A DNA stretch of 64,000 nucleotides from Apis mellifera (Eukaryota; Arthropoda; Insecta; Hymenoptera; Apidae). Position 1 is the stretch's first letter. Every line of letters starts with the position of its first letter. Under the pieces are notes generated by a model. The model saw only the letters and a program-made list of their open reading frames with translations, was not told the DNA's origin and searched no databases. Below, piece after piece: positions 1-12,740 of this stretch. The stretch spans positions 3,823,868 through 3,887,867 of the forward strand of contig NC_037648.1 of assembly GCF_003254395.2 (NCBI RefSeq), written 5' to 3'. Made by a program: the position numbers and the translations under genes.

Positions 1-1042
1 TTTTCAGAAAATAATATTTCTCTTATATAAAAATAATTTCGAGTGAAAAAATTTGGTTTCGATTTGGAAACTATAGATTACAACTATGGACTAAATTAAT
101 AAATCTTATAATTTAATTGATTATCTATATAAATAATAATATTAATATTGATAAATATTAATAATATAAAATAAATATAAATCTTATAAACATTTAAATA
201 AATTTATATTGTTAATTTAAATAAATAAATATTATTTCAAACATATAGTTGTCATATTTAAAATTTTTCTAATCTCATATATAAGAAAAATATTTAAAAA
301 ATAGTAAATTCTTGAATACAAAGTATTATAAATTCAAAATTACATAAATGTAATTTTATTATGATAAAACTATCAATTATTTCATTATTTTAACAAAATT
401 TATATTTTCTACATACTTCATCAATTAATAAATAATCATTTTATATTAAATATAACAATTTATACAAATCAATAAATGATAATTTATTTATAATTTATAA
501 TTATTAATATAAACTAATACTGTATTAATATAAATTAATAATTAATAATAATTAATAATTAAGATATATGACTATTTATTATTTAATAAGATATATATAT
601 ATAGTCCCTAATAAATAAATTAGGACAATTTATAATTCTCAATATTTTTCATGTTTTTAATACGATTATTAATACAAATATTTATAATAATAATAATTTT
701 TATTAACTTTATTAAGTTTCATTAATTACTATTTTTATTAATTATTAATACATACATACACATATATATGTATTTTCTATCTTCTTTTGTTTTTAATAAT
801 AATATGTACCAATATTTTACGGTATTTTTATTTTTGGATGATTTTATCAAATATCAAAAATTTGTTTCTTTAAAGTTTCTTTAAAGTTTTAATATGATGA
901 CTGGTAATGACTGGCAAACAAATCATTTGTTTTAATTAAAAATTCCAGACATTCTTAATATCGAGAAAATTATTTAACCAGACGCATTGTTACAAAAAGT
1001 ATATATTAATATATTATATATATTATATATTACGTATTATAA

Positions 1043-1096
<54 letters not shown>

Positions 1097-1269
1097 ATGC
1101 ACCAATAATATAAATAAAAATTTGCAATTAAATTTCAGGTTTTCAAATTTTATTAAAAATATGAAAAATATTGAAAATTATGAGTAATTTTAATTATCCG
1201 ATTTGATTACAACAAATATAAATAATCATATAAATAATTTCATTATTTTAATTCTTACCAGTCCAAATC
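1..1269. other. A+T-rich non-coding stretch
   Basis: Very A+T-rich sequence with short TAAT/ATTA words and no open frame of note. The only discrete feature is the TA microsatellite listed separately. I see no gene, RNA or recognisable mobile element. Confidence 0.8.
1049..1091. repeat. (TA)n microsatellite, about 21 units
   Basis: An uninterrupted alternating TA tract of 43 bp, preceded by imperfect TATTATA repeats. Such tracts are usually length-polymorphic and prone to cruciform or slipped structures. Confidence 0.97.
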
Positions 1270-1720
1270 TTCTATGATATGGAAAATACACAGTCGATAC
1301 GTTTATAATAGAAAACCATACACGATCGTTCCTTATAAATCTGTGCATCGATACCGATATCTAGACACAATCCTGATGGACACTATACAAATCTGTTTAT
1401 ATCACCTTATTTGTGGCAGGTGACCGATGATAAGCACCTCTACGTGACATCAACCGCGTCCATAGCTTTGTCTCGTGTAACGATAACGTATCCTGTATAA
1501 TAGATATTTTCGATATTCTCCATCAAAATGATTTCCCAATATATTTCATCACGAAATTGCTTTGTAATTTCCTTCACCACGTATCTCGATCGTGTACGTG
1601 TCTCGTTACTAATTCGCCATTCTCATAAACGACAATTTTATTGAACCGGACAATCGGTTCGCCCTGTAAATACTTCAGTTTCCATGAACGATAATTAATA
1701 ATTGACCGAGCTAAATTATT
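1270..1720. other. G+C-richer island 1, possible regulatory DNA
   Basis: This segment is visibly richer in G+C and CpG than its flanks and has no convincing coding frame. It contains an E-box-like CAGGTG near 1418 and a 6-bp inverted repeat GAACCG/CGGTTC at 1643-1648 and 1655-1660 with a 6-nt loop. The contrast in composition is what I see; a regulatory role is inference. Confidence 0.35.
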
Positions 1721-2984
1721 GTTAGGAACAATTATATTACGATTATATTATATATATTAAAACAAAAACAGGAAAGGTAAATGAAATTTTAAAAGAATTC
1801 TTCGAAATGGAAAATTCTTTTAAAAAGTTTTAAAAAAATTCTTTTTGGAAAAAGAAAATAATAATTTTATTTCCATTTAAGTTGAAATAGAAAAAAAATA
1901 TTATTATTATTATTTTGTTTTTTGCTTATAAATCAATAAAAAATACATATTTTTTTTAATTATTTTAATATTTAATTAATGAAAAAATATAATATATTTT
2001 TAGTATTAAAATTTTAATCAAAGGTAGTTCGTGTACTATCAGATAAAAAGTATTCAAAATCGTTGTCTTCAATGAATAAATTTATGAATAAAGATAAACA
2101 AAATTAAAAAAAAGAAATTTTATATGCAAGGATATAAAAAAATATAAAAAATAAAATTATTTAACATTTTTACTAAATATGTGATATCTATCCAATCTTA
2201 AGATCATAAGAATAATTTTTTTGTATCCGATTTGTATACGATTCGAATTAATATAATCTGATAAGCACTCGGATAAAAAAAAAAGTTTGTGGATAAGAAT
2301 CGTAAAAAGATTTAAAAATCTTTTTATTTCTAAAATCCTAACTCAATGTTTTTATACTTTTATAAATATCTTATAATTGCAAATTTTACGATGTAATTAT
2401 AAAAGATTTATTTTTATAATAGAAAGGAGTGAATGTTATGAAATTTGATAATGCAACATAACTCAAAATCGAATATTCATGAAACAATACAATAATAATT
2501 TTTTATTTTTGATTCTTTTTTAAAAATTAAATTTAATGTACTAACATATTTATCTGCAAATTTACTGTTAATTCTAATCAATCCATTTTAAATAAAATTC
2601 AAAACCTTTGTTCAACGAAATAAAATTTTAGATTCCAAAATATATATTTCTTATACAACATTTCTTTTCATATTTGAACAAAAACTAGTCAATAATTAAA
2701 TACGTAATCTAATATTCACACTGGAATAAATAAATAATAAAAATATCCCAATGAAATATTTCATAAAACAATTCTTAAAAATAATCGCGTCGAAGAATTA
2801 CTCCTCGAGAAATTTACTATTTATTAATTCGCATTTTTTGAAATCTGAATATCAAATAAATATTCTTGCAATATCCACGCATTAAAGAAAAGGATGAAAG
2901 GCGATATTTACCCGACACCAAAGAAAAGATAAAAAAAGGAGAAAACACATAAAGTTTAATCGCTCTTGATAAAGCTTAACTTTC
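1721..2984. other. A+T-rich non-coding stretch
   Basis: A+T-rich with many A and T runs. Around 1790-1855 there are repeated AAAATTCTTTT-type words in both orientations. No gene, RNA or clear repeat unit beyond this. Confidence 0.8.
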
Positions 2985-3300
2985 TGCCCAAGGGAACGAT
3001 CATTTGGAATTCGAGTCGCGTAAGAAGTTCATGAGAAACGTGTGTTACCAAATCGTGTGCACCGAGTGTTAACATGTCCGATCGTCGCCATAAATAAACA
3101 ACTCTTGCGACCTGAAAAACCTCAGCATGGTCAAGGACTTAGGAATCTTGTTCACGATGGGAAGAAAAGCACCAACCAAACGGAAATTAAAGGCGACTAA
3201 CGCGACTTTCTCTTTCCCTTTTCTCTCTTTTAGTCTTCCTATCTGTCTCCTTTCAGTTTTCTCGCTTGAAAGAGAACTTACGTATTATCAATTGGTAGGT
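2985..3300. other. G+C-richer island 2
   Basis: A short block of balanced composition ending in a CT-rich segment (about 3205-3250). A 62-codon ATG frame starts at 3127, but its product is unrecognised and it is within chance length for such composition. No function assigned. Confidence 0.35.
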
Positions 3301-4084
3301 ATTGAAATAGTTTGAAACGAAATATTAAAAATATTAAAAAATAATGTATAAGAAAATATTATTTGAAGAATTATTTAATTTTTAAATGCTGTTTGACAAT
3401 ATTATTTCGTGTAATGTTTAAATCACGAACTTACGATATTTATTAAAATAATTTTAATTAATCTTCTTAATTTAAATAATTTCTAATAATTTAGTCGATC
3501 TATTCTCACTATTTTACTAAAAATTGGATTCCAATTAGATTATTATTAAAAACAGTTGTTATTGATTTTATTTTTAAATTTCTGTCTTCCACATTACATT
3601 AAACGAAAAAGTGATACATAGTCAAGAATGTTTTGACAGTATGATAAAATAATGTTACATATTTTTCTTTTAATTCTTTGCAAATCTCTTTTATTTTTTT
3701 ATAATGGTTAATATTTGAGAAAGTTGGTGTAAAATATAAATTTAAAATAATTATTTTTTGAAAACAATTTACGAAACAAAACTTTATTATTTACTAATTC
3801 GTAAAACTCAGATTGAAAAATAGGAAGTTGATTGAAAATAAAATAATATAATTGAATATAAATTTTAATTTTTTGTCAATATATTCATATACATGATATA
3901 TACATAATACATATAATAACATATATCAAAATCTATGATTTAATATTTATTTAAAATATTACTTTCTGCACATTTATGCAAGAAATGTTTATTATTACAA
4001 AATCACGTATCACGTATCGTTTGAACGAAATATAGAAATATTTATTTCATTATCTATTTCAAAAATCTACATATTTTTCCCAGT
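3301..4084. other. A+T-rich non-coding stretch
   Basis: Featureless A+T-rich DNA with homopolymer T runs. I see no gene, RNA or repeat array. Confidence 0.8.
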
Positions 4085-4560
4085 CTTGACGCCAGCATAC
4101 AGCATCGAGAGCGAGTCGAAACGAAGAGTGAATTTCCGCCTTGCCACTGCGTTTCTTTCCTTCTGTACATTTCCAAAGCGAGACAGATTTCGTCCGTCAA
4201 GTCTCTTCCTGCATGCTTCGTTGTGCAACGTTGCGCGTAACTAGACGCCGGAAACGAGAATTATGAAAATTTCGTCGAGCCGCTCCCTCGACTCCTCTTT
4301 CTCTCTCTTTCTCTCTTATATTCACCCATTGAAATTCCAGACGTCAAGTCTAGCGATTGATATAACCTTCGCTCGAAGATCGAAAACGTCTTCTTCATTT
4401 ATGATTCACAGACTCCTATCTCAGAGTGACGATAGTTACCTATTTAGAAGTTTCGGCTGTCTTTCGGTAGTTAAAATGCAAACTTCTTCGAATCCTTTGT
4501 TTTAAGAACGAGACACAGCAGGGATATAAATGGCTATAGTTCGAGACAATTATTAAAGTA
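4085..4560. other. G+C-richer island 3, possible regulatory DNA
   Basis: Balanced composition with many CpG and TCGA words, a 10-bp perfect palindrome GCAACGTTGC at 4225-4234, and a CT-rich patch at about 4295-4320. An 80-codon frame from 4263 is Ser/Phe-rich, begins inside the pyrimidine patch and is unrecognised, so it is not called as a gene. Confidence 0.35.
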
Positions 4561-5088
4561 TGTATGAGATTCTCTAATCGTAGAAGCGATCGAATTTCAA
4601 GAGTTTGCTTATGTTTTTATTATTGATACTTTTCGATTCGAGACTGATAAGGAAATATGTACGAGTGGAAATAGTTAGATTAGTACGTTAGTAAACAAAA
4701 TAAAATAATTTTATAAAATATAAAATAATAATTTTTTTTAATAATTATAAATAATTTTATAATTATTTATAATAATATAAATAATATATAATATAAAAAT
4801 ATAAAATATAAATAATATAAAATAAATAAATAAATAATATAAAATAATTTTTGTTTAAATTTTTTTATTTTAGGAAAAAGAAAATTCTGATTTTTTTTCA
4901 GTGATTTTCGAATTTTAAATTTAAATTTTCATAAGAAAGAAAAATAGAGTTTTAAATATTTTTAATATTGTAAAATGATTTATTTTTGTTGTAAAATTTT
5001 ATAATTTTTTTTAATTTCTAAGTTCCTCGTGAATGAGAAATAACAACAAATGAAAAAGAATAAAAGAATTAGAGGAAATAAAAGTGAG

Positions 5089-5090
<2 letters not shown>

Positions 5091-5145
<55 letters not shown>
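5091..5145. repeat. (AT)n microsatellite, about 27 units
   Basis: A pure alternating AT tract of 55 bp with no interruption, which argues for recent expansion. Confidence 0.97.
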
Positions 5146-5146
<1 letters not shown>

Positions 5147-5519
5147 TGATTTATATTATTATTCATTTAAATTCATTTAATATTATATCATTTTAATATT
5201 ATATCATTATTAAAATTACGTTTCATTTGATTTTCATCAAAATCATACATTCAAATTAATTTTCCTCAAAATTAATTATATTTAAATAGAAAAAAAAAAT
5301 GTTGAATGACTTGAAACTTGGCAAAATTTGACATTTTAAATATTATGCAATTCATTATTTTCAATATTTATTTTCTTGAATAAAAATAATAAATTGTCAA
5401 TTGTATGTAAATTAATTATATAATATTATTTTTGGTATTAATTACAAGGAAATTTATTAAATTTATATATGTTGATTTCGATAAAATCGATAGTTTTGAA
5501 AAAAATAATATTTTTTACC

Positions 5520-5565
5520 ATCCATATCAGTTAAAAATAATCATCCATATCAAGTTAAAAATAAT
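5520..5565. repeat. 23-bp tandem duplication
   Basis: Two adjacent near-identical units containing TCCATATCA...GTTAAAAATAAT begin at 5521 and 5544. They differ by one extra A and the unit ends. A short slippage-type duplication. Confidence 0.85.
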
Positions 5566-5884
5566 TTCTAAAATAAAGAATTAAAAACATATTATTATTT
5601 CAGATTTTTTAGGAATCAGATTTAAAAAATTTTTTTTATCGATTATACGTGTTAAAACGAAATTTTATCTTTTATCTTCGTTCATCCGATTTGTGAGAAA
5701 TTCCAAAAAATATATTTTGCAGTTTTCAACATCAAGGACAATTTTCATCCCTTTAATATTGAATAATAAGCGATTAAAAAATACGATTATTTTTATTATA
5801 TTTTATTTTTAGAAAAAATATTTCTCATATAATTTCATAAAAATAGGTGCATACAAATTGAATATGTTTTATTATTAATTCAAA

Positions 5885-6240
5885 TCCTCTACGGTTTCAA
5901 TGACTTGACGATCGTTTCCACCGAACATTTTCTGTAAAATATTAATTCATTTGTCCATTCTAAATTTTCTTTATTTGCTCCTCTACTAGTTTTCATTTAT
6001 TCGTTTTTCTATTCCCACTTTCGATAGCCTTCTTTTCTACGATCACACAATCATTTCTTTTCCTGCAATCGCTTCGTTTGTGATCCCCGTGATCTCATCC
6101 TCACTGCTTCTGCACTTCAGCAGGAGGGCGCATGAATTTTTAAAATGTCACTTTTCGCGCGAAAAAGAGTCACAGAAATTTAGAATCTAGATTGGCGAAT
6201 GCCGGAGTTCAACACGAGATCGAGATTTTAAGAAATATAT
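5885..6240. other. G+C-richer island 4
   Basis: A moderate G+C segment with the CpG-rich words CGCGCGAAA near 6157 and GATCCCCGTGATC near 6082. No open frame of note. Regulatory or neutral; not decidable from sequence alone. Confidence 0.3.
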
Positions 6241-6813
6241 TCTTAGTGATTGTACGGTATGGTGAAATAAAAAAAATTTGCCTTTAATTTTCCAAATTCA
6301 ACATATAGAAGATAATTTTTGAATTAATTTGTTCGTTTTAAATATTTCTTTAATGAAATATATTTTCTTGCATCATCAATTATAATATTTTAAAAATTTT
6401 TTTAAAACTATAAGTCCAGACCGAATGATCGATTATTCGATCATTATATTTAAAGCTTATAAATAAAATAATACAAAATAATATAATATTATTGTTACTA
6501 TATGTTAATTATATATAAAAATAGAAATTAACTATATAATTACAGAAAAATCACGATTCATGTTTTATAACAACAACAAAAAATCAAGATATCTACTGTA
6601 AACCTAATAAATGTTAAATATTATTAGTAAAATTTTAATAAAATATTTGTGAATTTTCTATCATTATATATTATATATTATTTAGAAAATTCTTATATAT
6701 CGATAAATTGTATATAAACACCGTAATTAAGTGTGTTATTCTATTAAAAATTTATATTTTCGAATCGTAGTTGTTTCTTAAGAATTTCATTTTTATTTCG
6801 ATAAATATTTCTC
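6241..6813. other. A+T-rich stretch with one hairpin
   Basis: A+T-rich with no gene. A perfect inverted repeat AATGATCGA/TCGATCATT at 6424-6432 and 6437-6445 has a 4-nt loop. It is an isolated 9-bp stem with no terminator-like T tail. Confidence 0.6.
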
Positions 6814-7090
6814 ATGAACTTTCTGAAACACCCTCTATACCTGAGCCTCATAAATAAATTCTTTCCGGACGGAAGTAAATATAATATCCGGTCTGATTTC
6901 CCGTGTTCCTTCACTCAGTTGATTTATGTGAAATCGTGGCCACTCGTGTGCCCAAACCTCTGTTCTCACGACGTTTATTGCCCTTTGGGAACGGCCATTT
7001 TATCACAGTTGTTCCTCAGCTTCTAATTTATAATTATCCCCACTGGATTCAGTAGAAAAATATCACTGGTGCTTCGGATACGAGAAATCA
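6814..7090. other. G+C-richer island 5
   Basis: Balanced composition around 6830-7060. A 70-codon frame from 6814 to 7026 ends in LSQLFLSF. It has no recognised domain and no visible splice context that would make it an exon. Confidence 0.3.
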
Positions 7091-7406
7091 CCTTTAGAAA
7101 CTAAAACTAATAATGAAACAAATTATGAATCAAAATTCGAGATATAAATGAGACCAGAAAGTGTATTGAAGTAAACAAAAATCAAGAAGAATAAAATTCG
7201 TTTTTTTTTCAAATTTGAAAATTTATCAATTTTGTTAAATTATTTGTTTTGCATCTTTAAACACACATTTCTTGATTTAGAATATTAACAAATCATAAAT
7301 AAGCAAACCTCTCTAAATATCACATTACAGAATTTTCATTTCTTTCGTGTATTATGGTTTTTTTTTTAAATATCCGCTTCTAAAAGAAAAAATAAAAAAT
7401 TTGGTA

Positions 7407-7650
7407 ATCATTTCAAAAGATGAAATATTTTTTTTTCGAAAAATTAGACATTTCTTATCTGAGAAATTATAAAAAGTGATCAATTCTAATCGATTTTTTT
7501 AATTGAACTAACCTTTTAGTTCTTTTAGATTTCTTTAAAAAATGAAGTAAAAGTTAAATATTTAATCGACGATTATATCATTTCAAAAGATGCAATTTTT
7601 CATTGAGAAATTAGCTTGTTACCTGAGAAATGGCAAAAAGTAATCGATTC
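7407..7650. repeat. Decayed tandem duplication, period about 170 bp
   Basis: The word ATCATTTCAAAAGATG occurs at 7407 and 7577. In both copies it is followed by a T-rich stretch, GAGAAATTA, CTGAGAAAT, AAAAAGT and ATCGATT in the same order. The copies differ by substitutions and small indels, so the duplication is old. Confidence 0.8.
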
Positions 7651-7843
7651 CGGAAGAAATTACTTTAATTAAAATTGGGTATATATCTCTTCCATATTAA
7701 TATCATGGCGATCAATGACGTGATATGACTCTTAATTACTTGTGTTCAATATATTCATCTATTGATTAAATTAATTACTTATGCATATTTTTAATTACTT
7801 TTAACTTTTATTTCTTTTATTTTTCAAATACTGAAATTATTAT

Positions 7844-7850
<7 letters not shown>

Positions 7851-7910
<60 letters not shown>
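7851..7910. repeat. (AT)30 microsatellite
   Basis: A perfect 60-bp alternating AT tract, the longest in the window. It produces a spurious Tyr-Ile frame on the minus strand. Confidence 0.98.
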
Positions 7911-7913
<3 letters not shown>

Positions 7914-8094
7914 AAAAATATATTTTAATCGATAAGAAAATTATACTTAAAATTAACCGATCTTCGTAATAATAATAAAAATATATCTTTAAAAAAAAGA
8001 AACAAAAATATAATAATAATAATAATAATAAAAAGTTTAACGCAATGCGATATATTTCCAAAACAATTTAATCATTCTTATTTTCAACCCATAT

Positions 8095-8800
8095 AATATC
8101 TTCCTGGCATCGCTTGTACCACGAATTTCGTTCAACACTGTATATTTTAAGCGTTTCTTTAATAAAGCGCTGATCATAGTCAGGTGTTAAACACTGTGAC
8201 GAAAATTTCATGAATATGTATACACAGAGCCATTGTCTTTAAGAGAAGCAGACTCAAACCATCACGGAATTAAATTGGTTAATTTCTTTCCGTTTGATTA
8301 TTCAACTTTTATTCAACACTTTAACTTGATACTTCTCGACAATGTCGAAAGCACGTAGGCAACGCGAATTCGTTTCTCTTTGTTTTCCTTTTAATCATGA
8401 CAGAACTCAGTGTCAGAACTCGTAGCGAACTAATTTTCGCGAAAGCAAGCAGGGTAGAATAAAGAAGAAAGGGGATGAATAAAAATCGAGAATCGAGAAT
8501 CGATGTTCACGAAAAGAAGGATATTTCTCGACGATCGAGCATCACCAGCGAGGGAATATCTGGGAACAAGATCGACAGACCGTGGAAAATTGCGAGCACG
8601 ATGCTGTGCAGAAGGTGGAGAAAGAGTCTGGCTCGTGCACCAACACTATGATTACTTCGACAGGCAATGCTATGCATCAAAATTCTCGAACCAAGTCGCT
8701 ATGCTTATTCCCAAGCGGAAACCTCCTCTTTTCGTTCCGGCGTAGATTGGATCGAATGGAAAACAGAATCGAAAGAAACGGAGCTTGATTGAAAATTAGG
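8095..8800. other. G+C-richer island 6, possible regulatory DNA
   Basis: An island with AACACTGT repeated at about 8132 and 8193, and GAATCGA words repeated at about 8485-8502. Two overlapping plus-strand frames (8503-8745 and 8582-8788) are open at once in different phases. That suggests composition rather than coding selection, and neither product is recognised. Confidence 0.35.
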
Positions 8801-9899
8801 CGTGATAATTGAAAAGATATTGAGATAAAAGATAAATATAGATGAGGATGAGATTAGGTTAGATTAAGCTGTTTGTATGTAGACGAAAAAAATTTTGACA
8901 AAAATAATTATATGAAAGTATTGCAAACTGATATCTCGTTGTTCAATATTATTTGATTTTTCATACATTTATATATTAAATTAAATGATTTATTAAACAA
9001 ATATAAAGTATTTTTTACATATTCGTGTTATCATTTCTCATATTAGATTCTATATAATTAGTATAATATATCTTGACAGGTTTGTCTATATATTCTATAT
9101 ATTCTATATATGAATATTGCATAGTTTAAATCAATTTTCAATTTGTCAATTATTTCTAAATTCTAATTTTTTTTAATATTTTAATATTACTATGATTTTA
9201 ATATTCTAATATTAATAAGATTCATATTATGTTCCATATAAAGTAAAAAAAAATAAATAAAATTAATATTTTAGCACTATAGAATTTTTTATAAATTGCA
9301 TACAAGTTGATAATTGATTTAAATTTTATTAATTATATTTGAAAGACCATTCAATTTTGAACAATGTATAATAATGACAAAATTTATAGTATTTATTGTA
9401 TTTATTTTTGTTTATTATTTAAAATATTATATTGTATTAATATTCTTCCTTACGTGATTTTATTCTTTCCAAAAATGTACTATTAACAATATTGCTATCA
9501 TTGAAAAATTAATATTTTTCAAAAATTATCTTTATAAAACTTATTTAATTACAAATTTTATATATGTTTATGCATAAATAGAAATAACAAACTAAAAAGA
9601 TATCATAGCATAGAATTAAATTCTAAGTTTTTAGATCTGAAAATCGTAATTGTTCCTTCAAATCTTGCTAATTAATCTCGATTTTACATATAACAATTAT
9701 TCACAAAAATTCGAAACAATTCAATCAGATACAATAATAATTCGTAACTCGATCGAAAGATTTGACATATTGTTTCCATCTACTTTATACGATTTCGAAT
9801 TTCTTAAAATAAACAACACAAAACAAGGTTACAAAATCCATCCAAATATCCAAATCTCAATTTGATTTAATCTTATATTATCGATCGAAATCATTTTTC
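8801..9899. other. A+T-rich non-coding stretch
   Basis: A+T-rich DNA with a 9-bp triplet repeat at 9085. The 71-codon frame at 9650-9865 is Ile/Asn-rich and unremarkable. No gene seen. Confidence 0.75.
9085..9111. repeat. 9-bp tandem repeat, three units
   Basis: TCTATATAT occurs three times head to tail. Short slippage array. Confidence 0.85.
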
Positions 9900-10290
9900 A
9901 TTTCTCAAAACATGAACTCAACGATAAAATCCAGATTCCATCCAAAGAACAATCTTTTGCAACCCTCTAATTCGTACAAAGAAGCCGCGAGGCAATTCTC
10001 TTTCGTACACGAGCATGGAAGCAGCCAGCAGTGTACACGGTTTGTCCAATGTCTGTGCTTGATATCCCGCTATGCACGAGTTAACACGCTAGCTGATACG
10101 CGTGGTGTCAACATAGGAGAGAGAACTAGCACGCGGTCGCATGCTTCCACGCTTTCGTTGCGCCCTCTGTATGAGACAATCCACACGGATTGTTTTTCTG
10201 TGGACGATGAACATTTCGTTGGAATCTCACAGCTGAAACAACGGACACGTAATATTTTATTTTAGCACCGATTACGAAAAGCGAAGAGAG
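9900..10290. other. G+C-richer island 7
   Basis: An island with near-balanced composition around 10000-10250. A 117-codon frame (9912-10265) spans it. The product has no recognisable domain, signal peptide or motif, and only part of it shows balanced codon use. I treat the frame as probably chance and the island as possible regulatory DNA. Confidence 0.3.
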
Positions 10291-12029
10291 TGATGAGTGT
10301 CTTCCTTATTGACAATTTTTTATATGATATTTCTAAGCTGAAGTATATAGAATATTAATATAGAAAATAAATTTCGTAATATTATATTTCTAGTTACTTC
10401 TAGTAAATGATAAATTGTTTGTTGTATAGAAAAATATTTCGTACGAATATAATTTGGCGTTATTTTTTTGCAAATGGATATACAAAGGTTGAATTTTTTT
10501 TTTTTTTAAGTAGAATTATGAATTTTTGAATATATTGATCGGTAGTGTTTAATTAGATTTTTATTTTTTATAAAATATTTCTGCTTTTCTTGTTTTTCAT
10601 GTGATAAGTTTTATGAAATTCATGTTTAAAAGAATAATATTCATTAGTTTTAAAAAAAAATATACAATGATTTCATTTAAAAAATAAATTTATTTATTAT
10701 TACATTATCTTTACTTTTACACTATTCAAGTAATAGTTTAATTAAGTAATTATTGAAGTGGTCATATTTCTATTCATGGTTAATTCTTGAGGCTGAAATA
10801 AACAAGAATTTATAAGTAATAATAAAAAGTTGTATGTCTCGCTCGTTTAAACGACAAATTTCAACTGGTTGTAGCTTAACATTAACTTAAGTTTTAATTG
10901 ATATTTTTGTATATTAACTTTCATGTTTGCTTTGTTTTTAGAAACAATCGTCCAAAAGTATCCTATGAATATATATAGCCTAGATATATAAAATAAAATT
11001 ATATATTTATTTAGATTTATGTAGACAAAAATTCATTAGCTTGAGCTAGAAAATGACACATGAAATTACAGGAAATATTCTCTTTGGATTATATGTATGT
11101 TTGATTGTTTTTTTTTAAAAACTATTACAGAAGAAACAGAAGCTTCAAAGGTTTCTTTGTTCATTTCTATTAATTATGTTAGGTTTATGAATAAACTTTT
11201 TTGTTTCTAAATATATTTTATATTATAACATTTCGTTTCTATTTAAAATATATATTTATAATTAATAATAAACTTATAATTATTAGAATGTTACCCATCA
11301 ATATAATGGTCTATTAATAAAATTATGGATTCTGAGAAGAAGAATATGTCCAATTTAAGAGATAAATTATCCAATAGTATGATGCTAAAAGATAAATATA
11401 ATTATAGCCAAACATTATTAATGATAACATATGCACATCATTTAGAAAAAAAAAAATATATATTTTATTATTATATATATTTTTTATTATTATATAAATA
11501 TATATTTTCGCTAAAAACCATTATAAAACTATTATAAATAGTAAATTTAAAAAAAAAAATTATCTTAAAATAATATTTTCAAGACATATCTATATTTATC
11601 ATCATGATTTATCATCATCATAAAATATCCTCAAAATATTTTTTTAAATGAATAATTTAGGAGATAGTTATATAATTCATTTCAAATAAGATATTTTATA
11701 TGTGATATTTTCTTTTTTTTTAAAAAATAAATATATATCTTACTAATAAATACATATGATTATTAAATAAATTCTCCGTTTATATATATATATTCTTTAA
11801 ACCGAATTTCATAAAAAAAAATTACAATAGATAAATACTAGATAAAATTCCAAGAACAGTTCTAAATTAATCGGTACTATGTATCCTCTTCTATCCTTTA
11901 TTTACATACTTTTCAAATCAAATTTTATAAAAAGAAACAAATGCAAATATGTGATATTAAGAAACATAGAATATCTCTTCTGGATCTACAATTCATCAGT
12001 GAACACCGTGAACACACTAATCCAAATAC
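10291..12029. other. A+T-rich stretch with a dispersed-repeat copy
   Basis: Mostly low-complexity A+T DNA. A copy of the GATATTTTTGTATAT repeat family lies at about 10890-10955. No gene seen; the short frames at 11325 and 11879 are Lys/Ile/Tyr-rich and unremarkable. Confidence 0.75.
10890..10955 (+). repeat. Dispersed repeat family B, copy 1
   Basis: It contains TTGATATTTTTGTATATTAA followed by CTTTCATGTTTGC, then TTTTTAGAAACAATCG. This shares word order with copies at 24445, 28628, 44101 (reverse), 44270 and 57830. It is a short, diverged copy with no identifiable transposon ends. Confidence 0.6.
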
Positions 12030-12405
12030 AGTCCAGGCCAAAGAACCACGACATTAATGTGGATCAAGATGGATTGGAGAAGCAATCTTCTTGTAGAAGG
12101 AGGACTGGAAGTAGGCTCGTGGATATACACTATTATACGCATCTACGACGAGTAGTTAGCCGATGCTTGGTGGTTGCGACGTCGGGATGATAGCGGGTCA
12201 GGATCGACCCAGAGACCACGGCATCATTCTCCAACCGTCAACGACCGACCGACCCTCCTCTCTTCGTTCATTCCCCTCTCAAGCTTTCTCTCCATCTCTC
12301 TTTTTGCCTCACTTCACCATTCGTGGCACTTGTCTTCGCCTTATAGAACTTCTCTATCATGGGCAAATAAAGCCTGCATACCGTAAGAGTACTCTCTAGC
12401 CCGTG

Positions 12406-12451
<46 letters not shown>

Positions 12452-12740
12452 TTTCTCGGATCTCGAGGTACGTCGATTCTCGCGTACGTCGAGTCGTTAA
12501 GGATCGAATCGATGAAGCGACGTTCGAGAGGAAATCGAGATCGAACGTTCAAGATATCGCGTCGTCTCGAGCGGAGGACTACACTTGATTTCTCAAGTGT
12601 AGGATTTCTCAAGATCGAGACGAAATAAAGAAGGCGGCTTGTGAAATCGAGATCGAAATATGCCACGAAGAATGGCAGATTCTGGGCTGTCTCTCGAGGT
12701 TACTAGTAAGATATATTTGACGATAGTCTTCTTTTGTATC
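12030..12740 (+). promoter_or_regulatory. Promoter-like or 5'-exon-like island 8
   Basis: A long balanced-composition island. In order it shows CCGACC-rich DNA, a pyrimidine-rich belt, the (CT)18 tract at 12409-12444, CpG- and TCGA-rich DNA to about 12650, and then an ATG (12660). The ATG-led frame runs 51 codons to 12815; splice-donor-like GTTACT (12699) and GTAAGA (12706) fall within it. CT-rich tracts before CpG-rich 5' exons are common in insect promoters, but no TATA box, partner exon or known protein supports this firmly. Confidence 0.25.
12409..12444. repeat. (CT)18 microsatellite
   Basis: A pure CT tract of 36 bp, followed by a pyrimidine run to about 12456. On the other strand it reads as (GA)n, the GAGA-factor-type sequence often found in insect promoters. 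Confidence 0.97.

Larger units (their letters stand above)
4561..5884. other. A+T-rich stretch with low-complexity tracts
   Basis: It contains AATAATATAAA-type low complexity at about 4730-4860, the AT microsatellite at 5091 and a short tandem duplication at 5520. No gene seen. Confidence 0.8.
7091..8094. other. A+T-rich stretch with tandem duplication and AT microsatellite
   Basis: It holds a decayed ~170-bp duplication (7407-7650) and the longest AT microsatellite of the window, both listed separately. No gene seen. Confidence 0.75.

Noticed and set aside
7849..8061. Minus-strand frame with a long Tyr-Ile run
   Set aside because: Direct translation of the (AT)30 microsatellite.
8503..8788. 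Two overlapping plus-strand frames of 80 and 68 codons
   Set aside because: Both phases are open at once and neither product is recognised.
9912..10265. 117-codon plus-strand frame
   Set aside because: No recognised domain, hydrophobic segment or splice context. It ends where the island ends.
12406..12666. Minus-strand frame ending in an Arg-Glu run, and the matching Ser-Leu frame on the plus strand
   Set aside because: Both translate the (CT)18 tract.
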